From Bacillota bacterium (lineage in GTDB: Bacteria > Bacillota > Clostridia > Acetivibrionales > DSM-1351), in assembly GCA_023436515.1 (NCBI GenBank), contig JAEZIV010000157.1, forward strand, positions 1 through 6,326: a stretch of 6,326 bases of DNA, written 5' to 3'. How positions within the stretch are numbered: the first letter of the stretch is position 1; each line of letters opens with the position of its first letter. The notes beneath the pieces are model-generated. The model had not been told where the DNA came from. It ran no database searches and was given only the letters and a program-made list of their open reading frames with translations. The position numbers and the translations under genes are program-made. Below are positions 1 through 6,326 of this stretch, one piece after another.

Positions 1-372
1 CTGGACGGTAATAATTATGCCCAACTAAAGTCCGCTGATAATAAACTAACAAAGCTGATTATGGAGAATTACTCCATTTGGCAGGAGGATTATCACGGAG
101 GAGCAATAAAATATGATATTAAAGTAAGTACAAGCATTCTTTTTGATGTACCGCCTGTTTTGTACCTGCATAAACCTTCGTGGTTTAAAACAGAGGAAAT
201 CTGTCTTGAGGTTACTCCGGATTGTATGACCGTTCCAAGTAGTGTTGGTAAAAAAGTCAATGCTCTTTTATCTATCCAGGAGGATGGCGAGCTGGAAGCT
301 TTTGTTACAAGGCAGCTTACAACTTATGCAGAAGCAGCCCATAAAGGAGCAGGAGGGGAGAGGCATGCTTAG
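1..372 (+). CDS. C-terminal part of an unidentified protein (5' end outside window)
   Basis: The frame is open from the first base to a TAG at 370-372, giving 123 residues. There is an internal ATG at 61, but no ribosome binding site precedes it and the frame stays open upstream. I therefore read this as the 3' end of a longer gene rather than a small gene starting at 61. The product is soluble in character: it has no membrane segment or signal, several aromatic residues in the middle (WQEDYHGG, LYLHKPSWF), and an acidic, helix-like tail. I do not recognise the family. Its last 8 bases overlap the start of the LplB-type permease, so it is probably cotranscribed and translationally coupled with the sugar transporter. 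It could be the end of a carbohydrate-active enzyme or an accessory protein, but nothing visible decides this. The coding call is fairly sure; the function is unknown. Confidence 0.7.
   Translation: MDGNNYAQLKSADNKLTKLIMENYSIWQEDYHGGAIKYDIKVSTSILFDVPPVLYLHKPSWFKTEEICLEVTPDCMTVPSSVGKKVNALLSIQEDGELEAFVTRQLTTYAEAAHKGAGGERHA
351..358 (+). promoter_or_regulatory. Ribosome binding site fixing the LplB-type permease start
   Basis: AGGAGGGG lies 6 bases before the ATG at 365 and inside the end of the preceding gene. It supports a start at 365 over the in-frame ATG at 242, which would add 41 residues that are merely the out-of-frame reading of the upstream gene. LplB-family proteins also begin just before the first membrane helix, as the 365 start does. 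Confidence 0.85.
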
Positions 373-1273
373 AAAATATCCCTGGTTTAGATCCTGGCAA
401 TTGTATGTATTGCTGCTGCCATCTCTGATTTATCTGTTAATTATGTGTTATTCGCCAATGTATGGCATCATAGTAGCCTTTAAGGATTATATTCCGGCGT
501 TGGGGATAAGTGAGAGTAATTGGGTAGGATTTGATAATTTTACCAGGTTCTTTGAGTCCTATTACTTCGGGATGCTTCTGAAAAATACACTGACTATTAG
601 CGTATACTCACTTCTGGTCAACATGCCAATACCCATCATTTTGGCATTACTGATAAATGAAGTCAGGAACGGCTGGTTCAAGAAAAGTGTACAAACTATT
701 TCTTATGCTCCATACTTCGTTTCGGTTGTAGTCGTTGTTGGAATGTGTTTCAGCTTCCTCAATCCGGATACGGGAATTATCAATAGGTTACTTTCAGAAG
801 TAGGACTGGCACCGGTAGCCTTTATGGGAGAGGGTGGCTGGTTCAAAACCATTTATGTCCTGTCGGGACTCTGGCAGGGTGCCGGTTGGTGGGCTATCAT
901 CTATGTGGCTACCTTATCGGGGGTGGATGAATCTCTGCATGAAGCCGCCACCATTGACGGAGCTGGCCGGTTGAAGCGTATTATCCATATCAACATTCCC
1001 GCTCTGATTCCAACCATAGTGGTCATTTTGATCATGAATGTGGGAAATATCATGAACGTGGGCTTTGAAAAGGTATATCTGATGCAGAATCAGATGAATA
1101 TTCAGGCATCGGATATAATCTCCACTTATACCTATCGCGTTGGACTGGGTTCTTCGGTTAAGGATTTCGGATTTGCAACGGCTGTTGGGCTGTTTAACTC
1201 TGTTGTTAATCTGGTGTTGTTATTTGTTGCAAACATTACTTCAAAAAAGGCCGGACAGGAAAGCCTCTGGTAG
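365..1273 (+). CDS. lplB: LplB-type sugar ABC transporter permease
   Basis: This is an integral membrane permease of 302 residues, normal for the LplB family (about 300-320). It forms half of the transmembrane channel of a carbohydrate importer. The N-terminus has the family pattern: a hydrophobic helix at about residues 13-30, then SPMYGIIVAFKDY and WVGFDNFTRFF. About six membrane segments are visible. The cytoplasmic coupling loop has the EAA motif at residues 193-201 (EAATIDGAG), followed by a conserved I-x-IP, where the ATPase docks. The start at 365 is set by AGGAGGGG at 351-358. It overlaps the upstream gene by 8 bases and is followed after 14 bases by the partner permease. Known of the family: such pairs import oligosaccharides and usually borrow an MsmX-type ATPase. 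The substrate is not readable from the permease itself. The symbol denotes family similarity, not proven orthology to the Bacillus gene. Confidence 0.93.
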   Translation: MLRKYPWFRSWQLYVLLLPSLIYLLIMCYSPMYGIIVAFKDYIPALGISESNWVGFDNFTRFFESYYFGMLLKNTLTISVYSLLVNMPIPIILALLINEVRNGWFKKSVQTISYAPYFVSVVVVVGMCFSFLNPDTGIINRLLSEVGLAPVAFMGEGGWFKTIYVLSGLWQGAGWWAIIYVATLSGVDESLHEAATIDGAGRLKRIIHINIPALIPTIVVILIMNVGNIMNVGFEKVYLMQNQMNIQASDIISTYTYRVGLGSSVKDFGFATAVGLFNSVVNLVLLFVANITSKKAGQESLW

Positions 1274-1280
1274 AAAGGTG
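1273..1280 (+). promoter_or_regulatory. Ribosome binding site of the YtcP-type permease
   Basis: GAAAGGTG lies 7 bases before the ATG at 1288 and begins on the last base of the upstream stop codon. It is a weaker match than the sites before the first permease and the lipoprotein. Translation may therefore rely partly on ribosomes finishing the upstream gene 14 bases away. Confidence 0.6.
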
Positions 1281-1287
1281 CACAGGA

Positions 1288-2184
1288 ATGGTGAATTATA
1301 AAGGTACCGACCGGATTTTCAATTCGACGGTTTACAGTATTTTATTCTTATTTTCAGCTGTTGTTGTTTTTCCGCTTGTATATATTCTGGTAAATTCCAT
1401 CAGTGACCCCACACTGGTATACCTTGGCAAGGTAATTCTGATTCCGAAGGATATCAGCTTTGAGGCTTATTCGAGGGTACTTACAGACCCGGACATCTGG
1501 ACAGGTTATGGAAATACCTTGAAATATACTGTCCTAGGGACTATGCTCAGTATTTTTTTAACCTTTACTGCTGCCTATCCTCTGTCCAGAAGAGATATGT
1601 ATGGAAAAAAAACCATCATGTTTATCTATACACTAACAATGTTCATTAATGGGGGACTGATTCCAACATACCTCATTGTCGATGGGCTGGGGCTGACAAA
1701 TACTCTTTGGGGCTTTATCATTCCGGGATGTCTTTCGGTCTGGAATGTAATTGTGGTAAAGACCTTTATCGGCTCGAATATCCCATGGGAAATGCATGAA
1801 GCTGCCATGATTGAAGGTTGTAACGATTTTGGAATTTTTTTAAGAATTATCCTGCCTTTGTCCAAACCCATTATTGCAGTTATGATTCTTTTTTATGCTG
1901 TAGGTTACTGGAACTCCTACTTTAATGCAATTATCTATTTAACGGATAAAAAACTGATGCCTTTGCAGATGTTTCTCAGAAATATCCTTATCGGTTCCGA
2001 AATGAGCAATATGATGGCTAACGGTGCCACCGGTGCTCAGGAGGGGATAAGCATCCAGGGTCAGCTATCTGAATCTCTGAAATATGCTACCATTGTAGTT
2101 TCTTCTGCTCCAATACTATTTTTGTACCCATTTATACAGAAGTATTTTGAAAAAGGCATTTTAATTGGTTCTATAAAAGGTTAA
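1288..2184 (+). CDS. ytcP: YtcP-type sugar ABC transporter permease
   Basis: This is the second integral membrane permease of the importer, 298 residues, close to the usual YtcP length of about 290-300. The sequence carries the family hallmarks: an early membrane helix at about residues 15-37, the NGGLIPTYLIV...LGLTNT block, the EAA coupling loop at residues 171-177 (EAAMIEG) followed by ILPLSKP, then YWNSYFNAIIYL and PLQMFLRNIL. The C-terminus ends in the typical YPFIQKYFEKG...GSIKG. It pairs with the LplB-type protein encoded just upstream and should receive substrate from the lipoprotein encoded 35 bases downstream. A run of eight A (1605-1612) lies in the coding frame without disturbing it. 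No ATPase gene is next to it. Family assignment is very sure and the substrate is unknown. The symbol reflects family similarity only. Confidence 0.93.
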   Translation: MVNYKGTDRIFNSTVYSILFLFSAVVVFPLVYILVNSISDPTLVYLGKVILIPKDISFEAYSRVLTDPDIWTGYGNTLKYTVLGTMLSIFLTFTAAYPLSRRDMYGKKTIMFIYTLTMFINGGLIPTYLIVDGLGLTNTLWGFIIPGCLSVWNVIVVKTFIGSNIPWEMHEAAMIEGCNDFGIFLRIILPLSKPIIAVMILFYAVGYWNSYFNAIIYLTDKKLMPLQMFLRNILIGSEMSNMMANGATGAQEGISIQGQLSESLKYATIVVSSAPILFLYPFIQKYFEKGILIGSIKG

Positions 2185-2202
2185 GAGACACTAAATAATT
2201 TT

Positions 2203-2212
2203 AAGGAGGAGG
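2203..2212 (+). promoter_or_regulatory. Strong ribosome binding site before the solute-binding lipoprotein
   Basis: AAGGAGGAGG, a near-perfect and doubled Shine-Dalgarno sequence, ends 7 bases before the ATG at 2220. It is the strongest site in the window. This fits the common need for more binding protein than permease in sugar importers; that reason is inference. Confidence 0.85.
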
Positions 2213-2219
2213 AAAAGAA

Positions 2220-2291
2220 ATGATATTTTCAAAAAAGGCAATTGCTGGATTTTTAGCATCAGCTCTAATGCTGACGGCACTCACCGGCTGC
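2220..2291 (+). other. Lipoprotein signal peptide with lipobox
   Basis: Residues 1-24 of the binding protein show a short basic start (KK at 5-6), a hydrophobic stretch, and L21-T22-G23-C24. The Cys codon at 2289-2291 is the predicted lipidation and cleavage point of signal peptidase II. This is the standard way Gram-positive bacteria retain solute-binding proteins. Confidence 0.9.
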
Positions 2292-3809
2292 GGTCAGAAA
2301 GAGACGTCGAGTGATGGCGAAAGAGCACTTGGAAGTGTAAATGAAAGCGGATATCCTGTTGTGGAAAAGCAAATCACCTTAAGAATGTTCGCTCCCAAGC
2401 ATGCGCTGCATACAGAATATGCCAACATGGTTCTATTTCAGGAGATGGAAAAAAAGACAAACATTAAAGTTGAATGGATTCTTGCATCAACTGAAAGCTA
2501 TGCAGAGGCACGGGCTCTTGCATGGAACAGTAAGGATCTGCCTGATGCGTTTTTTCTTTGGAATAATGTTGACGAGCAAATAAAATACTCTGAGTCCAAG
2601 CTTATTGTACCCTTTGAGGATTTAATCGATAAATATATGCCCAATTATAAAAAGGCAATGGATAAATACCCTGAGATTACTGCACTGACCACGCTGCCTG
2701 ACGGTCATATATACTCAACTGCTATTATTAATGAAGTACCGAGAGATAAGACCTTTAAACAGTACATAAACAAGAAGTGGCTGGATGCGCTTAATTTGAG
2801 CGTTCCTCAGACTGTAGACGAACTCTATACCGTTTTGACGGCTTTTAAGGAGAAGGACCCCAATGGAAACGGATTAAAGGATGAAGTTCCTTTATCCACC
2901 GTATCCATGTACCAGACAAGGAATTTCTTGATGAGTGCCTTTGGGTTTGTCAGTACAGGTGTTGAGTTGGAGGGAGACAATACAGTTTATGTGCCGCAAA
3001 CCAAAAATTACAAAGAGTATTTGTCTTATGCAAATAAGCTGTATTCAGCTGGACTTATGGATAACTCCACCTTTATCATGACAGCCAAGGATCTTGCAGC
3101 CAAAGGGAATCAGGGGATTGTAGGAAGCTTTGACGGTGCTGCACCATACCTAGTGGTAGGAAAGCAAATGGATCAGGATTATGTTGCTGTTTCACCGCTG
3201 ACCAGCAGCATCAGCGATAAAAAAATGTGGTTGGGCTTTGATGACCTTTGGCCTACAGGCTTTGTTATTACCAAGGCAAATAAAAATGTAGCCGCAACCC
3301 TGCGGTGGATCGATTATCTGTATTCTGATGAGGCTAAACCGTTACAATCCTATGGAATGGAAAATAAAAACTGGAAATGGGATGATTCGGCAAAAAGCAC
3401 CTGGTCCTTTAATTATCCTGACAACATGGATCCTGAACAATACAGAGGAACAATTACACCTGCTGTAGGTCTGGGTTCCATCGCATGGCTGGATAAGGAG
3501 TTTATTCTCAAGGAAAGTACACCTTTGGTCAGAAGGATTAATGAACAGGTAGATACTGCCAAATACATGGATTATTTGAAAAAGCCCTACCCTCAGGTCA
3601 TGTTTACAGCAGATGAAATCAAAAGGCTCAGCATCATAAAAACTGATCTGGATACTTATATGAAAACCGTTGAGATGGAATTTGTCACCGGGAAGAAGGC
3701 ATTGGACGATAAGAACTGGCAGGAGCACCTTGATACATTAAAGAAAATGAATGTGGACGGAATGATCAAAATATATAGCGATGCGTATGCCCGATATAAA
3801 AGTAAATAG
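2220..3809 (+). CDS. lplA: LplA/AlgQ-like oligosaccharide-binding lipoprotein
   Basis: This is an extracellular sugar-binding protein, tethered to the outer face of the membrane, that delivers ligand to the two upstream permeases. It has 529 residues, in the large class typical of LplA and AlgQ proteins (about 500-560) rather than the 400-450 of simple maltose-type binders. Residues 1-23 form a lipoprotein signal with KK near the start, a hydrophobic core and the lipobox LTGC, so C24 should be lipidated. The stretch at D213-E222 (DPNGNGLKDE) matches the EF-hand-like calcium loop known from the alginate-binding AlgQ proteins. The late segment around Y378-E381 (YGME) resembles the family's YGxEG region. 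The start at 2220 is fixed by AAGGAGGAGG. It lies 35 bases after the permease and 29 bases before the beta-helix enzyme. Size and family suggest an oligosaccharide ligand; identity is not visible. The symbol indicates family, not proven orthology. Confidence 0.93.
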   Translation: MIFSKKAIAGFLASALMLTALTGCGQKETSSDGERALGSVNESGYPVVEKQITLRMFAPKHALHTEYANMVLFQEMEKKTNIKVEWILASTESYAEARALAWNSKDLPDAFFLWNNVDEQIKYSESKLIVPFEDLIDKYMPNYKKAMDKYPEITALTTLPDGHIYSTAIINEVPRDKTFKQYINKKWLDALNLSVPQTVDELYTVLTAFKEKDPNGNGLKDEVPLSTVSMYQTRNFLMSAFGFVSTGVELEGDNTVYVPQTKNYKEYLSYANKLYSAGLMDNSTFIMTAKDLAAKGNQGIVGSFDGAAPYLVVGKQMDQDYVAVSPLTSSISDKKMWLGFDDLWPTGFVITKANKNVAATLRWIDYLYSDEAKPLQSYGMENKNWKWDDSAKSTWSFNYPDNMDPEQYRGTITPAVGLGSIAWLDKEFILKESTPLVRRINEQVDTAKYMDYLKKPYPQVMFTADEIKRLSIIKTDLDTYMKTVEMEFVTGKKALDDKNWQEHLDTLKKMNVDGMIKIYSDAYARYKSK

Positions 3810-3826
3810 ATGCTTTATTTTCCATT

Positions 3827-3832
3827 GGGGGG
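3827..3832 (+). promoter_or_regulatory. G-rich ribosome binding site deciding the beta-helix protein start
   Basis: Six G in a row can pair with the 16S tail using one G-U pair. Two in-frame ATG codons follow, at 3833 (directly touching the G run) and at 3839 (6 bases away). Only 3839 has workable spacing, so it is preferred. The alternative would add just two residues (MV). This site is weaker and less standard than the AGGAGG sites upstream. Confidence 0.6.
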
Positions 3833-3838
3833 ATGGTC

Positions 3839-6326
3839 ATGAATAAAAAGAAAATACTGATAATTGCCGGCGCCGCAGTACTGTCTGTTGCGGTTGTAAT
3901 AAGTGCGGCCTTAATGCTAAGCAAAAAGCCTGTCGAGAAAGAGGAGGCGCAAAGTAGTGAAATAATACCTCAAACTGTCGAAACCGTTGCACAGGAACAG
4001 GAAGCAGGTCTCTCGGATCCCTGGAATATTGGTGTGGACAAGGAAAAACTAAACATAGAAGAGCTTTATCCTATACCGCAGGATATCAAACATGTTGTGA
4101 AAGCCATTGATTTTGGAGTAAAGCCCGATGACGGATATGATGATACAAAGGGGCTGAACAAAGCCTTGGCTGAAGTGTCCAAATATAAAGGAGAGCTTGT
4201 ACAAGTGCTTTTACCCGCAGGACAGCTGGATTTTATTGAAGGTATGAACAATAAAAATAACGGAGTATCCATAAGCTTTGAGGGCTTGGAGAATGTTGTT
4301 TTTGCAGGAGAGAATACCACCCTCATGTTTCATGGGGCCACAGATGCCATGGAGTTGAAGAATTGTGAAAACATATACATGAATGGTATTAACATCGATT
4401 GGGGACGTACACCTTTTTCTATGGGAACTATAACGAAAAATGACGGTCAGACCTTTGAGGTTACCGTTGCAGAGGGTTATCCTGTGGACGAACATGTTAT
4501 CATTGCCGGTTTTCTTGAATACGATCAAAAAACCAATGCCCCCCGTGTGAACGGAAATGACATTTACGGAGATGTTAAGTCGGTGCAATATCTGGGAAAT
4601 CAGAAGTTGATTGTTCAATTCAATTCGCAGCATGAAAAATCTCCCGAAGGCACAAAGGTCATTTTAAGGCATCAGCTCTATGAAAATGACGCAATTTCAG
4701 TGCTTAACTCAAACAATCTGTATTTTGAAAATGTTACAATCTATACGGCACCGGGAATGGGCTTTCTGGCAAGGAGCAGCGACAATCTGTATTTCAACCG
4801 GTTCAACGTAATGCTGAAGCCCGATACCGACAGGCTCATGTCTACAACGGCCGACGGGATACACCTGATGGACTGCGGCGGTGAGGTCAAGGTAACCAAT
4901 TCAATCTTTGAAAACTGTGGGGATGATGCTCTGAATGCCCACGGTGCCTATCTTGTGATTGAGAATATCAGCAAGGATGGAGTAATCACGGCAAAGAATC
5001 CAAGAGGATACAATTTTAAGCCCAAGGTAGGAGATACTGTAGAACTCTCAATGGTAACAACTCTGTTGCCTGTTATTGATGCTAAGGTAATAGATATAAA
5101 GGATTCAACAACAGACCAAGGCTTTGTACTTACCCTGGACAAGTCTATTCCCGACACCATTACAAAAGGTGATGTTGTTGCCAATGCCACACGAACACCT
5201 CAATTGGAGTACAGAAACAATTTGATCAGAAACAAACGCTGCAGGGGTATTCTGGTGCAGACAAGGAATGCTGTCATCGAAAACAATACCTTCGCCAATC
5301 TGGGAAATGGAGGGGTACTGGTAACGACAGATGCCGGAGCATGGTTTGAATCCCTTGGCTCCCACAACGTAGTGATTAAAAACAATAAATTTGTCGGCAA
5401 TAATACTTCCAAAACAAAAACTCCTGGAGATATTTCAGCCATAGCTCTAGCAAAAAACGATATCTATGGACCTGCCGGAGTTTTCAAAAATATTACAATA
5501 GAAAACAATTTTATTGCCAATACCTGCAATGCCGGTATATTTATTAACTCCACCTCTGGTGCCCAGATAAAAAATAATCTTATATCCGCACCAGGCATAA
5601 GCCCTCAGGGCAAGTATTACAATGCAGGGATCGGACTGTCTTACAGTGATAATATTTCACTGGAAAAAAACATGGTTGTTCCGAATAACTCCAGTGATTT
5701 CAAAGGCTTGAGCCTTGGTGCAGTGGTTGATGTCGCAACACTAGCGGTTAAAGCCAACAGCGGTATTGATACCAGCGCCATTGACAGTATAAAGGTGGCA
5801 ACGACAGAGGTGAAGCAGATACAGGACAATGTTATCCAGGTGGGAGATAAGAGCTTGAGTGACTGGACTGGGGTTGGAACAGACATCGGTGTTTATGGAG
5901 TATCCGATGCCGACCAGAATGAAGTTACATTGGAGGACTCAAATTTCAAGCTTAATATGGCAAAAATGACTTGGGATAAGAATAATCTGTATATTGGCTT
6001 CGATGTATCAGACAACCAGCTTATGTGGGTGGGAGAAAAATATTGGCTAGGTGATGGTGTGGAGCTTTTCTTTACTGCAAATACAGACTCAAGCCAACCA
6101 ATGGAAACCATCAAATACAATGACGATAGCTGCCTGGAACTGTTTATGGGGTCAGGTGCCGCCGTAAATACCTTGGTTGAAACCAGGACCTCATCTGTTA
6201 TTTTGAAAAATAAGGACGGCATCAATATGAGCCTGTGGGAGAAGGCCGATGGAAAGGGCTATAGCGGAGAGGCTAAAATCAGCCTGGCTTCCATACCGGC
6301 GATAAGAGAGGCCATAGAGCAGGATA
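3839..6326 (+). CDS. Membrane-anchored GH110-like alpha-galactosidase with CBM9-like domain (3' end outside window)
   Basis: At least 829 residues are encoded, with no stop before the window edge. Order: an uncleaved-looking membrane helix at about residues 6-27 without lipobox; an E/Q-rich linker to about 60; the start of a right-handed parallel beta-helix at 91-103 (DFGVKPDDG..DDT); a beta-rich insert at about 190-280; the core with DGIH (D339) and CGDDALNAHG (D362, D363); a second insert at about 371-454; then Asn-rich helix coils to about 615; a linker; and a CBM9-like domain from about 670. Two inserts plus three aspartates spaced 23 and 1 apart match GH110, the inverting alpha-1,3-galactosidases, as I remember their published structure. 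It should act outside the cell, releasing galactose from alpha-linked glycan ends. It sits 29 bases after the binding lipoprotein, apparently in the same operon. It could instead be a related beta-helix hydrolase or lyase with another substrate. The beta-helix is sure; the activity is likely but unproven. Confidence 0.75.
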   Translation, partial: MNKKKILIIAGAAVLSVAVVISAALMLSKKPVEKEEAQSSEIIPQTVETVAQEQEAGLSDPWNIGVDKEKLNIEELYPIPQDIKHVVKAIDFGVKPDDGYDDTKGLNKALAEVSKYKGELVQVLLPAGQLDFIEGMNNKNNGVSISFEGLENVVFAGENTTLMFHGATDAMELKNCENIYMNGINIDWGRTPFSMGTITKNDGQTFEVTVAEGYPVDEHVIIAGFLEYDQKTNAPRVNGNDIYGDVKSVQYLGNQKLIVQFNSQHEKSPEGTKVILRHQLYENDAISVLNSNNLYFENVTIYTAPGMGFLARSSDNLYFNRFNVMLKPDTDRLMSTTADGIHLMDCGGEVKVTNSIFENCGDDALNAHGAYLVIENISKDGVITAKNPRGYNFKPKVGDTVELSMVTTLLPVIDAKVIDIKDSTTDQGFVLTLDKSIPDTITKGDVVANATRTPQLEYRNNLIRNKRCRGILVQTRNAVIENNTFANLGNGGVLVTTDAGAWFESLGSHNVVIKNNKFVGNNTSKTKTPGDISAIALAKNDIYGPAGVFKNITIENNFIANTCNAGIFINSTSGAQIKNNLISAPGISPQGKYYNAGIGLSYSDNISLEKNMVVPNNSSDFKGLSLGAVVDVATLAVKANSGIDTSAIDSIKVATTEVKQIQDNVIQVGDKSLSDWTGVGTDIGVYGVSDADQNEVTLEDSNFKLNMAKMTWDKNNLYIGFDVSDNQLMWVGEKYWLGDGVELFFTANTDSSQPMETIKYNDDSCLELFMGSGAAVNTLVETRTSSVILKNKDGINMSLWEKADGKGYSGEAKISLASIPAIREAIEQD
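4850..4948 (+). other. Predicted GH110-like active-site segment
   Basis: This stretch encodes residues 338-370 of the beta-helix enzyme. It holds ADGIH (D339), a Cys-Gly-Gly turn, and CGDDALNAHG with adjacent D362 and D363, N366 and H368. From memory, the characterised GH110 enzyme of Pseudoalteromonas uses D321, D344 and D345, which has exactly the same 23 and 1 spacing. The residue match is seen; the catalytic roles are inferred from the family. Confidence 0.65.
5846..6326 (+). other. CBM9-like carbohydrate-binding domain (cut by window end)
   Basis: This encodes residues 670-829 of the same protein. The order of landmarks fits the CBM9/DOMON-like beta-sandwich: W676 at the entry, then a W-D-x-x-x-LY strand (L717-Y718) leading into GFDVSD (D722, D725), and WLGDGVELFF (W736, D739, E742), where the family has its GD-x-VE signature. 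Such domains bind sugar chain ends or attach enzymes to substrate. The domain is probably nearly complete, with its last strands beyond the window. Confidence 0.7.

Noticed and set aside
242..364. N-terminal extension of the LplB-type permease from the ATG at 242
   Set aside because: It overlaps the upstream gene for its whole length, lacks a ribosome binding site, and does not resemble the family's N-terminus. The start at 365 has AGGAGGGG at proper spacing.
670..850. Repeated GGCTGGTTCAA at about 670 and 837
   Set aside because: The two short copies encode GWFK in different contexts of the permease and have no extended similarity, so they look like chance.
1605..1612. Run of eight A as a possible programmed frameshift site
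   Set aside because: The YtcP frame runs through it without a break to a normal family C-terminus, and no stimulatory structure is visible.
2401..2583. 60-residue plus-strand open frame inside the binding protein gene
   Set aside because: It is an out-of-frame reading of a well-supported gene, with no ribosome binding site.
3342..3728. 128-residue open frame on the minus strand
   Set aside because: It lies wholly opposite the solute-binding protein gene, whose frame is clearly coding. It has no recognisable domain or supporting ribosome binding site.
3810..3838. Possible terminator between the lipoprotein and enzyme genes
   Set aside because: Only a weak 5-base AT pairing (AAATA/TATTT) is present, with no GC stem, so readthrough is expected.
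4066..6225. Several minus-strand open frames of 80-140 residues
   Set aside because: All are antisense to the continuous plus-strand frame of the beta-helix enzyme, which has coherent domains throughout. Their products are of low complexity and match no known family.

Overview
The window shows one strand of a moderately AT-rich genome with strong AGGAGG-type ribosome binding sites, an LplB/YtcP/LplA-type sugar ABC transporter without its own ATPase, and a Gram-positive style lipoprotein. Together these point to a Bacillota, most likely a polysaccharide-degrading clostridium or a relative. The genus cannot be fixed from the sequence alone.

Layout: every real gene is on the plus strand, and the genes are packed like one operon. 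Bases 1-372 hold the 3' end of a gene I cannot identify. Its stop overlaps the start of an LplB-type permease (365-1273), followed after 14 bases by a YtcP-type permease (1288-2184). After 35 bases comes a large LplA/AlgQ-like solute-binding lipoprotein (2220-3809). After 29 bases comes a long secreted or membrane-anchored beta-helix protein (3839 to the window end, incomplete). No gene-free stretch exceeds 40 bases, and I see no convincing promoter or terminator, so transcription probably starts upstream and continues downstream.

The last gene is the most interesting. Its middle part looks like a GH110 (alpha-1,3-galactosidase) catalytic module. It is a parallel beta-helix with two inserted beta-rich segments, and its three aspartates (D339, D362, D363) have the same spacing as those I recall from characterised GH110 enzymes. 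A CBM9-like domain follows and is cut by the window edge.

Working model (inference): the anchored enzyme trims alpha-galactosyl groups from an extracellular glycan, the lipoprotein captures the released oligosaccharide, and the two permeases import it using a shared MsmX-type ATPase encoded elsewhere. The unidentified first gene may act on the same substrate, but the sequence does not show this.
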